A stretch of 20,242 bases of DNA from a virus (IMGVR_UViG_3300037042_007518:1-20242); one strand, 5' to 3'; positions 6,902-12,829 are shown, counted from the stretch's first letter. Notes: generated by a model not told the origin, from the sequence alone. Translations and numbers: made by a program.

Positions 6902-7540
6902 ATGGCATACGTCTATCGACATAGGAGATTAGATAAGAATGAAGTCTTTTATATTGGAATAGGATCAAATGACAATTTTAAAAGGGCATATTCTAAAGCT
7001 GGAAGAAATAAATACTGGCACAACATAGTTAATCTCTCAAATTACAAGATAGAAATAATTTCAGAAAATTGGTTAACTTGGGAAGAGGCATGTGAAAAAG
7101 AGAAATTTTGGATTACATTCTATGGTAGAGCAGATTTAGGAAAAGGATCTTTAGTTAATATGACAGATGGAGGAGAAGGTCAATTTAATCCATCAATAGA
7201 AACTAGAGAAAAAATATCAAATAGATATTATCCTAAAGGTCAAGATAATTTTAGATATGGTATCTCTTTAAAAGAAGATCACAAAAATAAAATTAGTAAA
7301 AATCATCATAATGTAGTTGGAGAAAATAATCCGATGTATGGATCTATTGGTGGTATGTGCGGCAAAAAACATAAAGAAATTACGATAGATAAATTAAAAA
7401 TATTAAAGATGAAAAAAATTCAACACGTAGAGACTCAATTAATATTTAATTCTCAATATGAAGCATCCATATATTTTAATATATCTCAGTCTTTAGTTAC
7501 TTTATATAAAAAACAAGGAAAATTTGTAGTAATAGACTAA
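6902..7540 (+). CDS. GIY-YIG homing endonuclease
   Basis: A 212-residue free-standing homing endonuclease. The N-terminus has YVYRH (3-7) and FYIGIG (16-21) as the GIY…YIG elements, Arg28 in NFKRAYS and Glu67 in EKEKFW at the catalytic positions. Residues ~98-160 contain NUMOD3-like DNA-binding repeats (TREKISN…, GENNPMYGSIGG), and residues ~175-208 an NUMOD1-type helix-turn-helix (FNSQYEASIYFNISQS). It is very AT-rich, unlike its neighbours, as expected for a mobile gene. It lies next to a tRNA-like, structured RNA region, which recalls Seg endonucleases in phage tRNA clusters. The likely target is a neighbouring allele in a related phage. Confidence 0.9.
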   Translation: MAYVYRHRRLDKNEVFYIGIGSNDNFKRAYSKAGRNKYWHNIVNLSNYKIEIISENWLTWEEACEKEKFWITFYGRADLGKGSLVNMTDGGEGQFNPSIETREKISNRYYPKGQDNFRYGISLKEDHKNKISKNHHNVVGENNPMYGSIGGMCGKKHKEITIDKLKILKMKKIQHVETQLIFNSQYEASIYFNISQSLVTLYKKQGKFVVID

Positions 7541-7570
7541 GAGATCTATTGATTATAATACTACATGCCG

Positions 7571-7657
7571 GCTATCAGGTACGCAGGTAGGTAGAGGGAT
7601 TAGGCGAGACTCTCTCATTAATTAATCGGCTATTCGAATGTGATCATTGTGATAGTA
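7571..7657 (+). other. Partial tRNA-like segment with a 7-bp acceptor-like pairing
   Basis: GCTATCA (7571) can pair with TGATAGT (7650) over seven positions, followed by ACC, and AGGTAGGTAGAG resembles a D-arm. However, no T-arm of proper geometry precedes the 3' strand, and TGATAG also pairs better with 7721. It is probably part of the large RNA rather than a working tRNA. Confidence 0.25.
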
Positions 7658-7987
7658 CCTGGTATTACGTTAGCCAGGGCTCGAATAGAGAGGAATGAAA
7701 ACTGTTAGCAGCCCTAACGGCTATCATAATGAGATCAAACGGAACAGGTTGTAAGTGACTGTTTACATATCAGCAACGGATAATCTCCAACGATATGAAT
7801 GTAGATGTGGAACTCTCATTATTGCTCTTTGTATTAGTAGTTGTTGTAGTGAGATTAAGTTCGGGTTTGCCGAGATAAAGCCTCGGATCGTGTATATTGA
7901 TGATGGTCGTAACTGACTTAGGTATACATGGTTTCGCTATCGATTCCAGTGGGGCATTACAACACTACTAATTACAGAGAGTACTTT

Positions 7988-8087
7988 GATCAGGTGGCGG
8001 AATTGGTAGACGCGCAATAGTGGAAGGTTCGATTCCTGGCTCTGGTGTCACTATCGTACATTACAGGTTCGAGCCCTGTCTTGACCA
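7988..8087 (+). tRNA. tRNA-Leu-like element with abnormal anticodon region
   Basis: GATCAGG (7988) can pair with CTTGACC (8080) with one A·C mismatch and one G·U. The D-arm GGCGGAATTGGTAGACGC is typical of tRNA-Leu. A perfect T-arm is present at 8063-8079 (ACAGG, loop TTCGAGC, CCTGT), then discriminator A and CGA instead of CCA. The middle is wrong: ATAGTG (8017) pairs with CACTAT (8049) but encloses 26 bases instead of a seven-base anticodon loop, and these bases contain a second T-loop-like GGTTCGATTCC. It is about 100 nt long. It is either a tRNA pseudogene made by fusion or a tRNA-like domain of the large RNA. Confidence 0.4.
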
Positions 8088-8144
8088 CGAATAAAAATAA
8101 ATTACCACTTAGAAGATTAAGTGTACTATTTAGACTTATTGCAT

Positions 8145-8152
8145 TACTTTTA
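8145..8152 (+). promoter_or_regulatory. Bacteroidota-type -7 box for the 8180 gene
   Basis: TACTTTTA, preceded by GACTTATTGCAT and followed by CTTCATACCAAACAAAATAAA. The layout closely matches the promoters at 16273 (minus strand) and 17921, but without the upstream AAAAGAATATG box. The start codon is 28 bp downstream. Confidence 0.6.
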
Positions 8153-8179
8153 CTTCATACCAAACAAAATAAAGGTTTT

Positions 8180-9202
8180 ATGATTACAATCGACCAGTTT
8201 ACAGACGAGATCAAAGCTAAGATCCCTGACTACATTGACCATGCACTCGATGGCGTATTTGACGGAAAGAACTACAAGAACTTCGACAAGGAGTCAGCTC
8301 TTGGCATCGTCAACAAACTCTATGACATGGCAGAAAAGCCAAGGCCAAAACACCTCATCGTCGTAGAGAATCCACTCGAAGCCAAGATCATCTATCACTT
8401 CCTTGTGGAGAACGAGAACATGATCGAGACAGCAGCGCAGGGCATCGACCGCATACCTGAAGCACAGCTTGCAAAGTTCGTGACAGAAAACAAAGGCAAG
8501 ATGAAGTTCGTTGAGTCTTCTCTGTTCGCCATCGGTATCTACGCTCGTTACTACTACACGTGGTACAAGTTCATACAGGACGAATTCAAGATCGAGACTA
8601 CCGGAGCCGCTGCCGAGCTTAACACACTCGAGGCCCTGAACTGGAAAGCAAACATCTACTCAGCGATCTTCTGTGAGGAAGTCTGCATCGTAAGCAAGTA
8701 CCCTACAAAGATCGTACGCAACGCTGCAAACCTTCTGCACAACCCAGCGTATCAGGCAGTTACATGGAAGAGCACATATCCTTGTACAGCATGGGACGAC
8801 TGCTACTACATCAATGGTCGCCACATCCCAGCAGAGATCTTCAACAAGGCCAAGTCTTTGACAAGGGAAGAGTTTGTAAAAGAACGCAACTCAGACTACA
8901 AAGGCGCATGGTATGAGATCCTAGGCCAGAAAGGAATTATGGATCTTCTCGGTGCCAAAGAGATCGACAAGCAAACCCTGGTACATGCCAACGGTGATCT
9001 TGAAGAAATCACACTGCTTAAGACAGAAGATACATTCGAAGAGATCGATGACCAGCCTTTTGCATGGGTGAAGATGGTATGTCCTTCAACAGGCACACAA
9101 TATCTCCAGGGCGTAGAGCCTCATCACACATCCGCTCGATCAGCGATAGCATCTCTCAGCCGACTCAATGCTGAGGACTATAGCTGGGACATGAGGTCTT
9201 AA
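8180..9202 (+). CDS. DUF6745-like protein (340 aa)
   Basis: The C-terminal half has the pattern I associate with DUF6745: YYINGRHIP, a KSLTREEFVKERNSDYKGAW segment and YEILGQKGIMDLLGAKEID, followed by a β-rich end (FAWVKMVCPSTGTQYL). The N-terminal half is helical and includes VVENPLEAKIIYHFLVEN. The function of the family is unknown. The ATG at 8180 is chosen because a promoter -7 box ends at 8152; the open frame continues upstream through the tRNA-like element, which is not coding. Codon use favours ATC and CGC, unlike the AGG/ATA-rich genes around it. A strong terminator follows, so it is a monocistronic early-type gene. Confidence 0.75.
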   Translation: MITIDQFTDEIKAKIPDYIDHALDGVFDGKNYKNFDKESALGIVNKLYDMAEKPRPKHLIVVENPLEAKIIYHFLVENENMIETAAQGIDRIPEAQLAKFVTENKGKMKFVESSLFAIGIYARYYYTWYKFIQDEFKIETTGAAAELNTLEALNWKANIYSAIFCEEVCIVSKYPTKIVRNAANLLHNPAYQAVTWKSTYPCTAWDDCYYINGRHIPAEIFNKAKSLTREEFVKERNSDYKGAWYEILGQKGIMDLLGAKEIDKQTLVHANGDLEEITLLKTEDTFEEIDDQPFAWVKMVCPSTGTQYLQGVEPHHTSARSAIASLSRLNAEDYSWDMRS

Positions 9203-9209
9203 TCAAAAC

Positions 9210-9249
9210 AACACGGCTCATCGTATCCAATCGGTGGCCGTGTTTTATT
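9210..9249 (+). terminator. Rho-independent terminator after the DUF6745-like gene
   Basis: AACACGGC (9210) pairs perfectly with GCCGTGTT (9237) and is followed by TTATT. The stem is 8 bp with a 19-nt loop. Confidence 0.82.
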
Positions 9250-9269
9250 CTCTTATAAAAATGAAAGTT

Positions 9270-9461
9270 ATGAACACACTAAAGACAATCTTATTCGGTG
9301 TCCCCGCAACAGGGGATAATATCATCGATCATCAACCTGGTTTCAGGACTTATTATCCATCAAACCAGATCGAGTTTAACTCATGGTCGTATCTTCTTAA
9401 GGTGGGATCACGAGTGCAGAGAAACAGCAAAGTAAACCCTTGGTACAAAGACCGTAAGTAG
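9270..9461 (+). CDS. Hypothetical small protein (63 aa)
   Basis: Unrecognised. It begins MNTLKTILFGVPATG and ends with a basic tail (NPWYKDRK). The ATG at 9270 is chosen for its aaagttATG context, shared with starts at 9640 and 12858; 9261 is an alternative three codons upstream. It has no membrane helix. It opens a run of very small genes, and no clear promoter is visible between the terminator at 9210 and this start. Confidence 0.6.
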   Translation: MNTLKTILFGVPATGDNIIDHQPGFRTYYPSNQIEFNSWSYLLKVGSRVQRNSKVNPWYKDRK

Positions 9462-9466
9462 AAGTC

Positions 9467-9637
9467 ATGAAAAACATATCCTCAAATATTCAAACTATAC
9501 TTCGGTCAAAAATTGCTAGAAATTGCGAAAAACTTGAGGACAAGATTTCTCATTTAGAATATAAAATGCGTCTCAATAGTATTTTATGGTTGGAGTTGTG
9601 GCGCGAGTTTGATTATACTCAAATAATAAATCCATAG
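9467..9637 (+). CDS. Hypothetical coiled-coil mini-protein (56 aa)
   Basis: It starts MKNISSNIQTILRSKIARNC and continues with a heptad-like helix (EKLEDKISHLEYKMRLNSIL). It has no recognised domain. It begins 5 bp after the previous stop and ends 2 bp before the next start, which supports reality as one of a co-transcribed run. It is AT-rich compared with the gene after it. Confidence 0.6.
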   Translation: MKNISSNIQTILRSKIARNCEKLEDKISHLEYKMRLNSILWLELWREFDYTQIINP

Positions 9638-9639
9638 TT

Positions 9640-10065
9640 ATGACAGGAAAAGTAAAATTCATAAAGGTTCAAGGGGCATGGTATGCAGATCTTCCTCAGT
9701 ACATAGAGGACGGTGGTAACTTTGCAGATTGTCTCATGGTCGCAGGTGCTCCAGAACTTATAGAGAAACTTGGTGGCACTGATAGTCTCACAGTTACCAT
9801 ATCCGATAAGTGGATCGAGGGTTACCACGCGATGCTCACAAAGGACTATGCAACGTATACAGAAGACGACCCTACAGATCTTAGCGGTCCAGGTTGGTCT
9901 TACTACGTGGCACTAATACTCCCAAGACGCATAAGCAAGGACCCATCCAGTCCATTCACAGAGACTCTCAGCGTTGGGCTTTGTCCAGTTAACGCGTGGG
10001 TATTTGGAGGCCAGCACCCAAACACAATATTCATAAAACTAGATCAGGATGAAAAAGATCAATAA
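9640..10065 (+). CDS. Hypothetical protein, possibly DUF6717-like (141 aa)
   Basis: The order GAWYADLPQYI, FADCLMVAGAPELIEKL, then LSVGLCPVNAWVFGGQHP near the C-terminus resembles the small DUF6717 family (W-x-DxP, an AGA segment, a late GLCP strand). I am not certain of this assignment. It is a β-rich soluble protein with no membrane segment. It overlaps the next small membrane gene by 17 bp. Confidence 0.7.
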   Translation: MTGKVKFIKVQGAWYADLPQYIEDGGNFADCLMVAGAPELIEKLGGTDSLTVTISDKWIEGYHAMLTKDYATYTEDDPTDLSGPGWSYYVALILPRRISKDPSSPFTETLSVGLCPVNAWVFGGQHPNTIFIKLDQDEKDQ

Positions 10066-10198
10066 GACCAATCTAATAAGGATTCTCTCCTTTATAATGT
10101 TCACTGCATATCTGACTTTCAACGGTGTGGATATAAAGATCGGCGACTTCAGATTCTATGTTAATGGACTGATAAAGCACTACAACGAAGAGAAGTAA
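10049..10198 (+). CDS. Small membrane protein (49 aa)
   Basis: Starts MKKINKTNLIRILSFIMFTA. A single hydrophobic helix (about residues 9-25) follows a positively charged N-terminus, so the N-terminus is probably cytoplasmic. It overlaps the 9640 gene by 17 bp. Its size and position just before the holin-like gene suggest, without proving, a role in the same lysis or membrane module. Confidence 0.6.
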   Translation: MKKINKTNLIRILSFIMFTAYLTFNGVDIKIGDFRFYVNGLIKHYNEEK

Positions 10199-10201
10199 TC
10201 G

Positions 10202-10210
10202 ATATTTATA
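10202..10210 (+). promoter_or_regulatory. ATATTTATA box upstream of the holin-like gene
   Basis: CGATATTTATAGATAAC lies between the stop at 10198 and the TTG start at 10231. It is the clearest of the recurring ATATTTAT boxes because the spacer holds little else. Confidence 0.35.
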
Positions 10211-10230
10211 GATAACAAAACCTATAAACG

Positions 10231-10527
10231 TTGAGTCTATTTCTTGAAGCCATAGTTCCCAATTCAGACGGCATACAGAACTACGTCCTGCAATACGGCA
10301 TTCTTGGAGTTATAACGGTCGTTTTGGCCTATGTAGCGTTCCAGCAATACCAGAAGCTTATCGAGAGAAACGAGATGCTAGAAGAGAAGATAGACAGGGT
10401 CCAGAGAGAGATGAACGATCTGCTCATAGAAGAGAGGGACAGGATGATGAAGCTCATAGAAGATAACACCAAAGCGCTCAACGAACTTCAGAAGGCCATC
10501 TTAAATTTCATGATCACAAACAAGTAA
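10231..10527 (+). CDS. Holin-like small membrane protein with coiled coil (98 aa)
   Basis: One transmembrane helix (about residues 22-40, ILGVITVVLAYVAFQ) is followed by a long charged coiled coil (about 41-92). This layout resembles BhlA/UviB-type holins of phages. No ATG lies upstream in frame, so TTG at 10231 is taken as the start; it sits 21 bp after an ATATTTATA box. Small membrane genes lie on both sides. A lysis role is inference from topology and size; a membrane anchor for another complex is the main alternative. Confidence 0.65.
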   Translation: MSLFLEAIVPNSDGIQNYVLQYGILGVITVVLAYVAFQQYQKLIERNEMLEEKIDRVQREMNDLLIEERDRMMKLIEDNTKALNELQKAILNFMITNK

Positions 10528-10531
10528 CTAC

Positions 10532-10651
10532 ATGGAGGTACTGATCAACTATTATGTATTTTTATTATTTTTTGTTACCATAGGTTTTCTTGCAATGAAG
10601 AAGAAAAACAGGAAGATCAACAGATACTACACGCCAGAACACGAAAGTTAG
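10532..10651 (+). CDS. Small membrane protein (39 aa)
   Basis: Starts MEVLINYYVFLLFFVTIGFL and ends in a basic tail (KKKNRKINRYYTPEHES), giving a single helix with N-out/C-in orientation by the positive-inside rule. It begins 4 bp after the holin-like gene. It is a possible accessory (spanin or antiholin-like) protein, but no lipobox or other specific motif is present. Confidence 0.55.
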   Translation: MEVLINYYVFLLFFVTIGFLAMKKKNRKINRYYTPEHES

Positions 10652-10706
10652 ATTTCTTTACAAAAAGAATATCTTGTTTATTTACTAATTATACAGAACA
10701 GGTTAT

Positions 10707-10949
10707 ATGACAGATACGATTCAATACTACTGCAAAGTTTGCAACAACCCAATACATCCTAAGAGGGCACAGCTCGGTTACAAAGACACTTGCGTCGAGC
10801 ACTCAGATACAAAAAAATTCGTGGGGCTGATAGTCACAGAGGGCAGGGAGAGCGAAGAGGTCTCATCCATACAGGTCATAAGGGATCCGAAGCTCGCACA
10901 GGAGCTCAGCAGGTTGCAATCTTCAAACGACATGCCAGATATTTATTAG
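10707..10949 (+). CDS. Small zinc-finger-like protein (80 aa)
   Basis: C9-x2-C12 with C29-x2-H32 and an intervening NNPIHPKRAQLGYKDT segment suggests one zinc site. This layout occurs in small uncharacterised phage proteins. The C-terminal half is acidic and helical. It follows a 55-bp AT-rich spacer that may hold a promoter, though no clear -7 box can be placed. The next gene follows after a 15-bp spacer. Confidence 0.7.
   Translation: MTDTIQYYCKVCNNPIHPKRAQLGYKDTCVEHSDTKKFVGLIVTEGRESEEVSSIQVIRDPKLAQELSRLQSSNDMPDIY
10939..10947 (+). promoter_or_regulatory. ATATTTATT box at the end of the zinc-finger gene
   Basis: AGATATTTATTAG overlaps the last codons of the 10707 gene and lies 18 bp before the next start at 10965. 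The box overlaps coding sequence (DIY-stop), which weakens it as independent evidence. Confidence 0.25.
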
Positions 10950-10964
10950 AAACAGCACAGCAAC

Positions 10965-11141
10965 ATGAACGTAAAAGAAGCCATGAAATCACTATCTCCG
11001 GAGCAGAGAGACGAGGTCAAGCAGTACATAACATCCATAAAGGAGATAAAGAAGAAGATAACAGGGGTATTGGCAAGCGCAAAGCTCAAGGAGTACGGTG
11101 GCAACATGTCAAAAAATCTCATATTACGCAACGAGGACTAA
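10965..11141 (+). CDS. Hypothetical helical protein (58 aa)
   Basis: Starts MNVKEAMKSLSPEQRDEVKQ and continues with a lysine-rich helix (SIKEIKKKITGVLASAKLK). It has no recognised domain or membrane segment. The codon choice (ATA, AAG/AGG) matches neighbouring small genes. It is 9 bp from the next start. Confidence 0.6.
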   Translation: MNVKEAMKSLSPEQRDEVKQYITSIKEIKKKITGVLASAKLKEYGGNMSKNLILRNED

Positions 11142-11150
11142 AGCGATACT

Positions 11151-11339
11151 ATGTCACACAAAACAGTTACGGTAGACGAATTGCTCCAAGAGGTGAAGAA
11201 CGCCTTGGAGTACGGCAAGGCGCTGGGATACTCAGAGTGCCTGAGCCAGACGATCGGCAACAAGCCGGAGACATCCAATCCAGCTGCGGCCATAAAACAC
11301 TACCTGGAAACGCTCGAAGAGGACTACACACAAAAATAG
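11151..11339 (+). CDS. Hypothetical protein (62 aa)
   Basis: Unrecognised. It has two predicted amphipathic helices (VDELLQEVKNALEYGKALG and AAAIKHYLETLEEDY), acidic overall, soluble. It is part of the tight run 10965-11481 with spacers of 4-9 bp. Confidence 0.65.
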   Translation: MSHKTVTVDELLQEVKNALEYGKALGYSECLSQTIGNKPETSNPAAAIKHYLETLEEDYTQK

Positions 11340-11343
11340 AGAC

Positions 11344-11481
11344 ATGACAATAGTTGCGCTAATTTTATCGGTAGTATTCCTGGTGTACTCCAGGAGGAAG
11401 ATGCTTAAAGGCTACAAAGTGCTGCAGGACCAGTACGACGACCTTGCCCCAGAGACGAGAGTCAGGTATGAAGAAGATTAA
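11344..11481 (+). CDS. Small membrane protein (45 aa)
   Basis: An N-terminal hydrophobic helix (MTIVALILSVVFLVYS) is followed by RRK and a soluble charged tail, so it is a single-pass or signal-anchor protein with the C-terminus inside. It begins 4 bp after the previous stop, and the transcript ends at the terminator directly downstream. Confidence 0.6.
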   Translation: MTIVALILSVVFLVYSRRKMLKGYKVLQDQYDDLAPETRVRYEED

Positions 11482-11487
11482 AATCAG

Positions 11488-11522
11488 AAGTGCAATTTCA
11501 TTGTAGATCTTGCACTTTTTTG
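11488..11522 (+). terminator. Terminator, copy 1 of a near-identical pair
   Basis: AAGTGCAA (11488) pairs with TTGCACTT (11510), followed by a T run. It is nearly the same sequence as the terminator at 12014, on the other side of the nuclease-like gene. Confidence 0.85.
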
Positions 11523-11541
11523 TTTACAAAAAATAGAGAGA

Positions 11542-11979
11542 GTGGAGAACGTAATACAGTTTACAAAGGAAGACATAAAGGACCAGGACATGCTGCACAG
11601 GATGGTCGAGGAAGAGGTCAAGCGGATATACGAATCGGCACAGGCGAGGAAGGGCAGGACCCGAAAGGCCATTGAGAGCAAGGTGTGGCAGGGCAAGCCG
11701 GCTGAGTGCTGGCTGATAGAGAACCAGGGATACACGGTGGCACCACCAGTTGCGAATGCGAAGGGTGACCTGACGTACTACCACGACCTCATAGACCCGA
11801 ACGGGGTGGACATAACCGAGGTGAAGGCCTGGTCGGAGAGCTACATAAACAGCGGCATAGAATCTACGGTGTACAAGATAAGGAGCGGGACATGGAACAT
11901 GAGCACCCAGCTGGTGGTGTTTGCGTACGAACCACAGGAGTACAGATACACGTACATCGACAAGATTAGGATAAGATAG
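11542..11979 (+). CDS. PD-(D/E)XK-like nuclease (145 aa)
   Basis: The core AECWLIENQGYTV (54-66), then YYHDLIDPNGVDITEVKAWS (79-98) fits a PD-(D/E)XK nuclease: an N-terminal helix with Glu55, Asp82 as the metal ligand, and E93-V-K95 as the ExK. The rest is β-rich (STQLVVFAYEPQ). Such small stand-alone enzymes act in DNA repair, recombination or restriction. The start is GTG at 11542, with no upstream ATG in frame; no promoter is obvious between the terminator and this start. GC and codon use differ from the AT-rich genes downstream, and the gene is bracketed by twin terminators, so it may be a separately acquired cassette. Confidence 0.7.
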   Translation: MENVIQFTKEDIKDQDMLHRMVEEEVKRIYESAQARKGRTRKAIESKVWQGKPAECWLIENQGYTVAPPVANAKGDLTYYHDLIDPNGVDITEVKAWSESYINSGIESTVYKIRSGTWNMSTQLVVFAYEPQEYRYTYIDKIRIR

Positions 11980-12013
11980 AAAGTTTCTCATTAGTACCAT
12001 ATAGCTACCAACT

Positions 12014-12050
12014 AAAAGTGCAATTTCTTGGCGGACTTTGCACTTTTTTT
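12014..12050 (+). terminator. Terminator, copy 2 of a near-identical pair
   Basis: AAAAGTGCAA (12014) pairs perfectly with TTGCACTTTT (12038), followed by more T residues. The left arm and loop start (AAGTGCAATTTC) match copy 1 at 11488. Confidence 0.88.
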
Positions 12051-12072
12051 ATTTTACCTCGATAAGAATGCA

Positions 12073-12080
12073 TATATTTA
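12073..12080 (+). promoter_or_regulatory. Bacteroidota-type -7 box for the 12101 gene
   Basis: TATATTTA followed by CAATGAAATAATTAAAGACT and an ATG 20 bp later. The start of the leader (TTTACAATGA) is shared with the promoter at 12830. Confidence 0.5.
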
Positions 12081-12100
12081 CAATGAAATAATTAAAGACT

Positions 12101-12466
12101 ATGAATACAGAATCAATACGGGTAATAGACCAAGAACTTGAAGATGTTGCTAATAGTTATTGTGAAGATTGGGTATATACCGAGTACGGCAATGATGTTA
12201 GAGAAAACCTTAGTGCAAGGAAAGAAGCTTTTAAAGAAGGTTTTAAAGCTGGTACAGCTTGGCAGAAAGAACAATCAGCTACAGATGCTATTGAAGATGC
12301 TATTGAATTTGTAATATGGACACATAAAAATCTATGGACATGTTTAAATGATGAACCTCTTTGGTTTAATAAAAATAAGGTTTACCGATATAAAACAGAA
12401 TGTCTAACATCAAAACAACTATACGAATTATGGCAAGAGAATCAGAAAAAGTCCAATACACTTTAG
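12101..12466 (+). CDS. Hypothetical protein (121 aa)
   Basis: Unrecognised soluble, acidic, helical protein with many Trp residues (DWVY, TAWQ, FVIWTHKNLW, PLWF, ELWQ). It is AT-rich with synonymous codons unlike the gene before the terminator. It has its own promoter-like -7 box at 12073. Its C-terminal end (QLYELWQENQKK) is echoed by that of the next gene. The next gene begins inside it (37-bp overlap). Confidence 0.72.
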   Translation: MNTESIRVIDQELEDVANSYCEDWVYTEYGNDVRENLSARKEAFKEGFKAGTAWQKEQSATDAIEDAIEFVIWTHKNLWTCLNDEPLWFNKNKVYRYKTECLTSKQLYELWQENQKKSNTL

Positions 12467-12606
12467 ATAAAATAAATAACGAAACTCTAAAGTCTGGTAA
12501 AGGAATGAGAAAAGTATCTGCAGATTTGTTTGCAGCTCTCATAACAATAGTAGAACTGCAACAGAAACAAATTGATGAGTTATGGCAACAGAGCAAAAAC
12601 AAATGA
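12430..12606 (+). CDS. Hypothetical coiled-coil protein (58 aa)
   Basis: The start MARESEKVQYTLDKINNETL is at 12430 with a gaattATG context; an upstream ATG at 12400 is the alternative. The protein is helical and charged, ending VELQQKQIDELWQQSKNK, similar to the end of the previous gene. It overlaps its upstream neighbour by 37 bp and has a 4-bp ATGA overlap with the next gene if that starts at 12603. Confidence 0.55.
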   Translation: MARESEKVQYTLDKINNETLKSGKGMRKVSADLFAALITIVELQQKQIDELWQQSKNK

Positions 12607-12785
12607 AAAGAATAGATCTACTCACATTTTGCAAATCTGGGGATGAAGTAACTAAACACACTCGTAAACACGCTCCAGGCTCAAGACATCCAGATCACAA
12701 GTACTACGCAGACTTACAAAGAGTGGTCTTTTTATTTAACGACCCGATGGAAGAACAACTTGGAAAATTTAGATATTGGGAATAA
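12603..12785 (+). CDS. Hypothetical protein (60 aa)
   Basis: Unrecognised. The start MKRIDLLTFCKSGDEVTKHT at 12603 makes an ATGA overlap with the previous stop; 12582 is an in-frame alternative that adds seven residues. It is rich in His, Lys and Arg in the middle (HTRKHAPGSRHPDHKYY). It ends in a transcription unit gap that carries the promoter at 12830. Confidence 0.6.
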   Translation: MKRIDLLTFCKSGDEVTKHTRKHAPGSRHPDHKYYADLQRVVFLFNDPMEEQLGKFRYWE

Positions 12786-12829
12786 TCAATCACTCAAAAC
12801 TTAGATTTATCCATTTCTGAATTTTGTCG

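Larger units (their letters stand above)
7545..8095 (+). ncRNA. Large structured noncoding RNA candidate with tRNA-like 3' end
   Basis: No convincing gene lies between 7540 and 8180. The DNA instead forms long nested helices. 7644-7655 pairs with 7721-7732 (12 bp, one G·U) and encloses 7668-7672/7677-7681 paired with 7710-7719 (10 bp with a four-base bulge). 7833-7841/7843-7851 pairs with 7955-7972 (18 bp, one bulged T, one G·U) and encloses two hairpins, 7870-7874/7882-7886 with a seven-base loop and 7889-7896/7923-7930. The segment ends with a tRNA-like element at 7988-8087. Size, helix content, phage context and tRNA association recall GOLLD/ROOL-type ornate RNAs; class membership is inference. 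The strand is assumed from neighbouring transcription. Confidence 0.55.

Noticed and set aside
7545-8095. tmRNA, RNase P RNA or group I intron
   Set aside because: I could not find a tmRNA tag frame with matching ends, the conserved RNase P core or a recognisable group I P4/P7 core; this was by eye only, so a covariance search is still decisive.
8045-8179. 45-residue N-terminal extension of the DUF6745-like protein
   Set aside because: It runs through the T-arm of the tRNA-like element and the promoter -7 box at 8145; the ATG at 8180 fits the promoter and leader.
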